Assembly (NCBI RefSeq): GCF_000467125.1
Contig: NZ_BATJ01000013.1
Span: forward strand, 1-64,000
Direction: 5' to 3'
DNA from: Vibrio proteolyticus NBRC 13287
GTDB taxonomy: Bacteria > Pseudomonadota > Gammaproteobacteria > Enterobacterales > Vibrionaceae
DNA: 64,000 nt
Below the pieces are notes generated by a model. It was given only the letters and a program-made list of their open reading frames with translations, had not been told where the DNA came from and made no database searches. Shown here in pieces: positions 57,967-64,000 of the stretch. Position 1 is the first letter of the stretch; each line of letters opens with the position of its first letter. A program made the position numbers and the translations under genes.

Positions 57967-58866
57967 TTAGAAATAATGAGAGATCGCCAGATAGCGAGTG
58001 CGAATGTGTTCGATCAGTAACTTCACTTTCTGCGGCGGCTGACGGGTAAACGGATAAACCGCATAAATACCAAGTTTTTTGCCCACCAGCTCAGGGAAGA
58101 GATCCACCAATTGCCCGTTGCGAAAATCATGGTAAACCAGACAACGCGGCACATAGGCAATGCCATGCCCACCTAGTGCCGCCTTACGCAGAGCAGTGGC
58201 GTTGTCAGTCGAGAAACTGCCCGCCACCCGCACAATGTAGTTGCCTTTGTCTGCTTTGAACTCCCATTCGCTGGCTCCCGTGGTTTGATAGGCATACTGC
58301 AAACAGTTGTGTCTGGTCAGATCCTGCGGCTTAAGCGGTTTTCCGTGCCGGGCAATGTAGGATGGCGAGGCGCACACCACCCACTGGGAGTCGAGTATGT
58401 GCCGGGCAATCAGGCTGGAGTCTTCCAAATAACCGGTCCGGATCACCAGATCGTATCCACCTTCCACCAGATCCACGAAGCGGTTGTCGAGTGACATATC
58501 GACGCTCAGTCCCGGATGCTGGTTACAAAATTCCGCCACCGCATCGGCCAGAATCAGATCGCCGGAAATGCTCGGCACCGACATTTTGATGTGACCGCTC
58601 AGACTTTCGCCAAACCCTGCAACCGCGTCCATAGCCTCCTGGGTGGCTTGCTTCACATTTTTCGCCCCATGGATGAGCGCCTTGCCCGCTTCGGTCAGGG
58701 TTAATTTACGCGTTGTCCGATATAATAATTGCACGCCTATTTCTTCCTCCAGACGCGCAATTCTTTTACTAACTACTGAATTTGTAAGGTTATTTTGCTC
58801 AGCCACCTTACTAAAGCTGCCCAATTCTACGACCTGAGAAAACAGGATTAAATCATCTGCACGCAT
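57967..58866 (-). CDS. LysR-family regulator, probably of the lactate genes
   Basis: 299 residues: HTH at ~1-62 (DLILFSQVVELGSFSKVAEQ, then TNSVVSKRIARLEE) and an effector domain. Divergent from lctP across 165 bp, as in V. cholerae, so lactate-dependent control of lctP-lldD-dld is likely (inference from position). Confidence 0.9.
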   Translation of the reverse strand: MRADDLILFSQVVELGSFSKVAEQNNLTNSVVSKRIARLEEEIGVQLLYRTTRKLTLTEAGKALIHGAKNVKQATQEAMDAVAGFGESLSGHIKMSVPSISGDLILADAVAEFCNQHPGLSVDMSLDNRFVDLVEGGYDLVIRTGYLEDSSLIARHILDSQWVVCASPSYIARHGKPLKPQDLTRHNCLQYAYQTTGASEWEFKADKGNYIVRVAGSFSTDNATALRKAALGGHGIAYVPRCLVYHDFRNGQLVDLFPELVGKKLGIYAVYPFTRQPPQKVKLLIEHIRTRYLAISHYF

Positions 58867-59031
58867 CTTATTATGTGATTTTTGGAACTAATTATTTTCA
58901 TTATTTCCCTATATCACCAAAAAAGAAAGGGGTAAATTCACGCCGAATTAACACAAATAACACAATTATAAAAACCACAACAAATCATCGATTCCTGATA
59001 GGGAACATTGAACTTGTACGAGGAAGTACCA

Positions 59032-60723
59032 ATGACCGAAACATTGTTAGCTTTAGTGGCGTTCTCACCCATTGTGGTCGCTGCTATTTTACTCGTCGGC
59101 CTCAACTGGCCGGCGAAGAAGGCTATGCCTGTCGCCTTTACCCTGACTGTCGTGATTGCCCTGCTGTTCTGGGACATGTCGGCCAACCGCGTGCTCGCTT
59201 CTGTATTTCAGGGGCTGATCATTACCGTCTCCGTATTGTGGATTGTGTTCGGCGCGATTTTTTTGCTCAACACGCTCAAACACACGGGTGCCATCGCGAC
59301 CATTCGCAATGGCTTTACCAATATTTCACCCGACCGTCGTGTTCAGGCGATCATCATTTGCTGGTGCTTTGGTTCTTTCATTGAGGGCGCATCTGGCTTC
59401 GGCACGCCAGCCGCAATCGCAGCGCCATTATTGGTGGCCATCGGTTTCCCTGCTCTGGCTGCGGTGCTGATGGGCATGATGATCCAGTCAACGCCAGTGT
59501 CATTTGGCGCCGTGGGCACGCCGATCATCGTTGGAGTGAACAAAGGTCTGGATACACACAATATCAGTGAAAATCTGCTCGCTCACGGCTCAAACTGGGA
59601 TGCGTATCTGCAACAAATTACCTCGAACGTTGCCCTGATCCACGCCGGAGTGGGCACACTAATACCGATCCTGATGGCCATGATGCTGACTCGCTTCTTT
59701 GGCAAAAACAAAAGCTGGACCGAAGGGCTCGATATTCTGCCGTTCGCGCTGTTTGCGGGTCTCGCTTTCACTATTCCATACGCCCTGACCGGCGTGTTCC
59801 TCGGTGCAGAATTTCCCTCACTGATTGGCGGACTGGTCGGCCTCGCCGTAGTGGTCTCGGCAGCTAAACGCGGCTTTCTGGTTCCCAAATCGACCTGGGA
59901 TTTTGAAAAAGAAGAGCTATGGCCAACGGAGTGGCTGGGCTCGCTCAAAGTCGATCTGGCTGACAGCACTCAGAAGCCCATGAGCATGGTAATGGCCTGG
60001 CTGCCTTATGTCCTACTGGCCGTGATTCTGGTCGCCAGCCGCGTCAACTCAGAGTTCAAAGGATTACTCACCGGTGTCGCGCTCTCATTTGACAATATTC
60101 TCGGCGAGACTGGCGTGAGTAGTGCCATTCAACCTCTGTACCTGCCAGGAGGTATTCTGGTGTTTGTTGCGTTGCTGGCCGTGCTTTTGCAATCACGTAG
60201 CACCGCACCGCTAACCAAGGCTTTTGGCGAATCGAGTAAAACACTGATTGGCGCCGGCTTTGTTTTGGTGTTCACCATTCCTATGGTGCGTATTTTTATC
60301 AACTCAGGCGTGAACGGTGCGGATCTGGCAAGCATGCCCGTCACAACGGCCAATTTCGCCGCCGGGCTGGTGGGAGACGCGTTTCCGGCACTGAGTGCGA
60401 CCGTCGGTGCACTGGGCGCCTTTATCGCGGGCTCCAATACCGTCTCTAACATGATGTTCAGCCAGTTCCAGTTTGAAGTGGCACAGACACTCAGCATTTC
60501 CAGTGCCGTGGTGGTCGCTCTGCAGGCGGTGGGCGCCGCCGCCGGTAACATGATCGCCATCCACAATGTGGTGGCTGCCTCCGCCACAGTCGGCCTGCTC
60601 GGCCGGGAAGGTGCGACGCTGCGCAAAACCATCATCCCGACTTTCTACTATCTTTTGGTAACGGGCGTGATTGGTCTGGTCGTGATCTACGGATTCCACG
60701 TCACTGACGCACTGATGAACTGA
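59032..60723 (+). CDS. lctP: L-lactate permease
   Basis: 563 residues, about 12-14 membrane helices, LctP family ([17 protein letters not shown] at ~121-137, [14 protein letters not shown] at ~475-488). Imports lactate with protons for the two dehydrogenases downstream. GAGGAAGTACC precedes the ATG at 59032. Confidence 0.95.
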   Translation: MTETLLALVAFSPIVVAAILLVGLNWPAKKAMPVAFTLTVVIALLFWDMSANRVLASVFQGLIITVSVLWIVFGAIFLLNTLKHTGAIATIRNGFTNISPDRRVQAIIICWCFGSFIEGASGFGTPAAIAAPLLVAIGFPALAAVLMGMMIQSTPVSFGAVGTPIIVGVNKGLDTHNISENLLAHGSNWDAYLQQITSNVALIHAGVGTLIPILMAMMLTRFFGKNKSWTEGLDILPFALFAGLAFTIPYALTGVFLGAEFPSLIGGLVGLAVVVSAAKRGFLVPKSTWDFEKEELWPTEWLGSLKVDLADSTQKPMSMVMAWLPYVLLAVILVASRVNSEFKGLLTGVALSFDNILGETGVSSAIQPLYLPGGILVFVALLAVLLQSRSTAPLTKAFGESSKTLIGAGFVLVFTIPMVRIFINSGVNGADLASMPVTTANFAAGLVGDAFPALSATVGALGAFIAGSNTVSNMMFSQFQFEVAQTLSISSAVVVALQAVGAAAGNMIAIHNVVAASATVGLLGREGATLRKTIIPTFYYLLVTGVIGLVVIYGFHVTDALMN

Positions 60724-60757
60724 ACCGATTAACGCAGGCTCAAACCTGTTCCCGATG

Positions 60758-60825
60758 TGGCGCGGTGACCAGACCGACAAGTAGGTGCTGTTACTTCAGG
60801 TAACGTATAACCGGTCATTGCGCCA
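60758..60825 (+). other. Long-stem intercistronic RNA element between lctP and lldD
   Basis: TGGCGCGGTGACC (60758-60770) pairs with GGTCATTGCGCCA (60813-60825) over 13 bp including two G-U wobbles. The enclosed 42 nt contain a second stem GTTAC-ttcag-GTAAC (60790-60804). No T-run follows, so it is not a simple terminator. Confidence 0.65.
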
Positions 60826-60890
60826 TTCCCGACTCGCTTAAAGACGCCCTCTCAAGGGGACAAAACATTCTCATATCAGGACCGACTTCT

Positions 60891-62030
60891 ATGATTATTT
60901 CTGCTTCTACTGATTACCGCGCAGCCGCCAAGGCCAAACTGCCACCGTTTTTGTTCCACTACATTGATGGCGGATCTTACGCCGAGCATACCTTACGCCA
61001 CAATACCGAAGATTTATCCGATATTGCGCTGCGTCAGCGGGTACTCAAAAACATGTCGGATCTGAGTCTGGAAACCGAGCTGTTCGGCGAGTCGTTATCG
61101 ATGCCGATCGCACTGGCGCCCGTTGGCCTGACCGGCATGTATGCGCGCCGCGGCGAAGTGCAGGCCGCCAAAGCCGCGGCCAACAAAGGCATCCCATTTA
61201 CCATGTCGACCGTGTCAGTGTGCCCGATCGAAGAGGTGGTACCTGCAATTGAACGGCCGATGTGGTTTCAGTTGTACGTGTTAAAAGATCGCGGCTTTAT
61301 GAAAAATGCGCTCGAACGCGCCAAAGCCGCCGGGGTGACCACCTTGGTCTTTACCGTCGACATGCCGGTCCCCGGCGCACGTTACCGCGACATGCATTCC
61401 GGTATGAGTGGGCCGAACGCGGCGATGCGCCGTGTTTTCCAGGCGATGCGTCATCCAAGCTGGGCTCTGGATGTTGGCTTGCTGGGCAAACCCCATGATC
61501 TCGGCAACATCTCCGCCTATCGCGGTGAACCGACTAAGCTGGAAGATTACATCGGCTGGCTGGGAGAAAACTTCGACCCGTCCATCAGTTGGAAAGATCT
61601 GGAATGGATCCGGGATTTCTGGGATGGCCCTATGGTCATCAAAGGGATTCTGGATGTGGAAGACGCGAAAGACGCGGTGCGATTCGGCGCGGATGGTATT
61701 GTGGTATCCAACCACGGCGGCCGTCAGTTAGACGGCGTGCTTTCGACCGCCCGTGCGCTGCCGGACATCGCGGATGCCGTCAAAGGCGATCTGAAAATTC
61801 TGGTCGACTCTGGTATTCGCACCGGGCTGGATGTGGTTCGCATGCTGGCGCTCGGCGCAGACTGTACCTTACTGGGCCGCTCCTTTGTTTACGCGCTGGC
61901 TGCGCAAGGTCAGGCTGGGGTCGAAAACCTGCTCGATCTGTACGACAACGAAATGCGCGTCGCCATGACACTCACGGGTGCGAAGAACATCTCAGAACTG
62001 ACCCGAGAGTCGCTGGTCAGCATGGGCTAA
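60891..62030 (+). CDS. lldD: L-lactate dehydrogenase (quinone), FMN enzyme
   Basis: Oxidises L-lactate to pyruvate and passes electrons to quinone at the inner membrane. 379 residues, very like E. coli LldD from [20 protein letters not shown] onward. Catalytic His275 in SNHGGRQLD and the FMN loop near [14 protein letters not shown] are intact. Confidence 0.96.
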   Translation: MIISASTDYRAAAKAKLPPFLFHYIDGGSYAEHTLRHNTEDLSDIALRQRVLKNMSDLSLETELFGESLSMPIALAPVGLTGMYARRGEVQAAKAAANKGIPFTMSTVSVCPIEEVVPAIERPMWFQLYVLKDRGFMKNALERAKAAGVTTLVFTVDMPVPGARYRDMHSGMSGPNAAMRRVFQAMRHPSWALDVGLLGKPHDLGNISAYRGEPTKLEDYIGWLGENFDPSISWKDLEWIRDFWDGPMVIKGILDVEDAKDAVRFGADGIVVSNHGGRQLDGVLSTARALPDIADAVKGDLKILVDSGIRTGLDVVRMLALGADCTLLGRSFVYALAAQGQAGVENLLDLYDNEMRVAMTLTGAKNISELTRESLVSMG

Positions 62031-62040
62031 ATTCGCTCAG

Positions 62041-62063
62041 GGTGCCACACTGGCGGTGGCACC
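62041..62063 (+). other. Intercistronic hairpin between lldD and dld
   Basis: GGTGCCAC-N7-GTGGCACC, perfect 8-bp stem with no T-run; probably an mRNA-stability element. Confidence 0.6.
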
Positions 62064-62124
62064 ATTGTTACTGGAAACCTTTCTCTTTCCCGTTTAACCA
62101 GTAATCACCACAAGGAAGCAATAG

Positions 62125-64000
62125 ATGGCAAATACAATATCAAATGCCACGTATCAACAACTGGAAGATATCCTTGCTGTGAATATCGACCGGGAGCGCA
62201 TTGTTACTCAGGAAGCCAAACGTCTGGCTTACGGCACCGACGCGAGTTTTTACCGTCTGGTGCCGAAAATCGTTCTGCGCCTGAAATCGCTTGATGAAGT
62301 GATCTTCGCCATTCAAAGTTGTCGCGAGATGGCGGTGCCGTTTACCTTCCGCGCAGCCGGCACCAGTTTGTCGGGCCAAGCGTTGTCCGATTCGGTGCTC
62401 ATGACTCTGACCGACGACTGGCGTGGGCATCAGATCGTGGATAACGGTGAAAAAATCATTCTTCAGCCAGGGGTCATTGGCGCCGATGCCAACAAATACC
62501 TGGCACCTTATCAACGTAAAATCGGCCCGGATCCGGCGTCCATCAACACCTGCAAAATCGGCGGTATCGCCGCCAATAACGCCAGCGGCATGTGTTGCGG
62601 CACCGCACAGAACTCATACCGTACCGTCGACAGCATCAAAATTGTATTCAGTGACGGCACCTTGCTCGATACCGCCAGCTCAGAAAGTATCGCCGCGTTT
62701 AAAGCGACCCGGCCAGAACTGCTGGAGGGCATTGAACAGCTGTGCCAACAGACGGCACAAAACCGAGAACTGACCGAACGAATCCGCCATAAATACCGGC
62801 TGAAAAACACCACAGGTTACGCCCTGAATGCGCTGGTGGATTATCAGGATCCAATCGAAGTACTGGAGCACCTGATGATAGGCTCAGAGGGCACGCTCGG
62901 CTTTATCGCCGAAATCACCTACAACACCGTCGTTGAACACGCCCACAAAGCCTCTGCCCTGTTGGTGTTTGCCGATATCGAAGAAGCCAGCCGCGCGGTC
63001 ACCATTCTCTCTCACACGCCAGTGGCGGCGGTCGAGTTGATGGACGGCCGGGCAATGCGCTCCGTCGCGGACAAACCCGGCATGCCCGAATTTATTCAGA
63101 CACTGGATCTCGAAGCCGCAGCGCTGCTGGTCGAATCTCACACCAGCACGCAAGTGGAGTTGGCGGCGCAGTGCGCGACCATCATGCAATCACTGACGGA
63201 TTACACCATTATTGAATCCGTTCCGTTTACCTCCGAGCCAAAAACCGTCGCGACCTTGTGGGGCATTCGCAAAGGTATGTTCCCTGCCGTTGGCGCCGTA
63301 CGAGAAGTTGGAACCACGGTCATTATTGAAGACGTGGCTTTCCCGGTCGACAACCTCGCCAACGGCGTGCGCGATCTGCAAGCGCTGTTTGATAAATACC
63401 ACTACGGCGAAGCGATCATTTTCGGCCATGCCCTGGAAGGCAACCTGCATTTCGTCTTCACCCAGGGTTTTGATTCACAGGAAGAAATTGACCGCTACGG
63501 CGGTTTTATGGATGACGTTGCCGAACTGGTGGCCGTGAAATACCAGGGCTCACTGAAAGCCGAACACGGCACTGGCCGTAATATGGCGCCCTATATCGAG
63601 CTGGAATGGGGCAAAGACGGCTATGCCCTGATGCAACAAATCAAAACCCTGTTTGATCCCGAAGGCTTGCTCAACCCCGGCGTGATCATCAACAGCAACC
63701 CACATGCGCACATTGAGAACCTCAAACCGATGCCAGCGGCAGATCCACTGGTTGACCGCTGCATTGAATGTGGCTTCTGTGAGCCGGTTTGTCCATCCCG
63801 GACACTCACCCTATCGCCACGCCAACGCATTGTGCTGTATCGTGAACTGCAACGTCGTCGCGCCGCTGGAGAACAGGTCGAAGCCTCTGAGTTGGAAGAG
63901 GTGTTTGAATATCAAGGTTTGGATACGTGTGCCGCCACCGGGTTGTGCGCTGAACGTTGCCCGGTAGGCATTAATACCGGCGATCTGGTGAAACAGCTAC
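62125..64000 (+). CDS. dld: D-lactate dehydrogenase, FAD and Fe-S type (Dld-II-like), 3' end outside window
   Basis: The first 625 codons are present. FAD-binding domain at ~35-210 with the motif FRAAGTSLSGQALSDSVL, GSEGTLGF near ~253-260, FAD-oxidase C-terminal domain (~270-530), then a 4Fe-4S ferredoxin motif CIECGFCEPVCPS (~550-562) and the start of a second cluster, CAATGLCAERCPVG. This is the two-cluster D-lactate dehydrogenase found beside lctP in Shewanella and Vibrio rather than the peripheral flavoprotein of E. coli. AAGGAAGC precedes the ATG. Confidence 0.92.
   Translation, partial: MANTISNATYQQLEDILAVNIDRERIVTQEAKRLAYGTDASFYRLVPKIVLRLKSLDEVIFAIQSCREMAVPFTFRAAGTSLSGQALSDSVLMTLTDDWRGHQIVDNGEKIILQPGVIGADANKYLAPYQRKIGPDPASINTCKIGGIAANNASGMCCGTAQNSYRTVDSIKIVFSDGTLLDTASSESIAAFKATRPELLEGIEQLCQQTAQNRELTERIRHKYRLKNTTGYALNALVDYQDPIEVLEHLMIGSEGTLGFIAEITYNTVVEHAHKASALLVFADIEEASRAVTILSHTPVAAVELMDGRAMRSVADKPGMPEFIQTLDLEAAALLVESHTSTQVELAAQCATIMQSLTDYTIIESVPFTSEPKTVATLWGIRKGMFPAVGAVREVGTTVIIEDVAFPVDNLANGVRDLQALFDKYHYGEAIIFGHALEGNLHFVFTQGFDSQEEIDRYGGFMDDVAELVAVKYQGSLKAEHGTGRNMAPYIELEWGKDGYALMQQIKTLFDPEGLLNPGVIINSNPHAHIENLKPMPAADPLVDRCIECGFCEPVCPSRTLTLSPRQRIVLYRELQRRRAAGEQVEASELEEVFEYQGLDTCAATGLCAERCPVGINTGDLVKQL

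Overview
The window reads as a stretch of the second chromosome of a Vibrio, most likely the V. fluvialis / V. furnissii branch. Three things support this: a full-length HapA-type vibriolysin, a VpsT regulator with its c-di-GMP motif, and a gene set that in V. cholerae also lies on chromosome II (spindolin-like LPMO, glpTQ, rbsDACBKR, speG, vpsT, the second glyA/gcv cluster, lctP-lldD-dld). The species is inferred from remembered protein similarity, not from a search. No rRNA, tRNA, CRISPR array, integron or insertion sequence was seen.

Layout. 1-8812 (minus) is one uninterrupted open frame: the first 2,937 codons of a giant surface lipoprotein built of Ig-like domains, cut by the window edge. 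It is divergent from an M23 peptidase. 10.2-14.4 kb holds a chitin-active LPMO and the glycerol-3-phosphate uptake pair glpT-glpQ. 14.7-23.5 kb holds an unknown secreted protein, a purine nucleoside phosphorylase with a divergent LysR regulator, and the complete ribose operon rbsDACBKR with a perfect RbsR palindrome. 23.8-29 kb is a patchwork of small genes: two Cys-repeat lipoproteins, a NifX-like / NqrM-like / DUF134 trio, a drug/metabolite exporter with a divergent MocR regulator, and a small secreted protein. 29-34.2 kb is a run of plus-strand genes: a CatB-type acetyltransferase, DUF924, speG, a LysE/ArgO exporter, a VOC protein, a hydroxyacid dehydrogenase, a macrodomain protein, a cupin, and Rof. 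34.2-42.8 kb is mostly minus strand: vibriolysin, nucleoside transporter, RarD, alpha carbonic anhydrase, VpsT, and a GlyGly-CTERM trypsin-like protease.

42.8-50.1 kb is a glycine-cleavage regulon. gcvT and an XRE-cupin regulator point one way, and glyA-gcvH-gcvP the other. The same 15-bp palindrome, GGAAAC-N3-GTTTCC, sits upstream of both gcvT and glyA and is the likely operator of the XRE regulator. 50-51.6 kb contains an orphan membrane protein and an AT-rich gap. 51.6-58 kb holds a LysR with a divergent SDR-MFS-glutaredoxin-VOC cluster and a dCACHE chemoreceptor. The right edge is a lactate module: a LysR regulator divergent from lctP-lldD-dld, the last gene running off the window.

Most of the window is ordinary Vibrio metabolism. 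The parts most worth a second look are: the alternating ~195-residue super-repeat and two helical modules of the giant lipoprotein, with its three 21-bp-phased upstream repeats; the paired gcv operators; a strong 13-bp intercistronic RNA stem between lctP and lldD; tandem hairpins in front of gcvP; a 35-codon ORF with a strong ribosome-binding site divergent from vpsT; the Cys-repeat lipoprotein pair; and a plus-strand terminator lying beyond the NifX/NqrM/DUF134 overlap.
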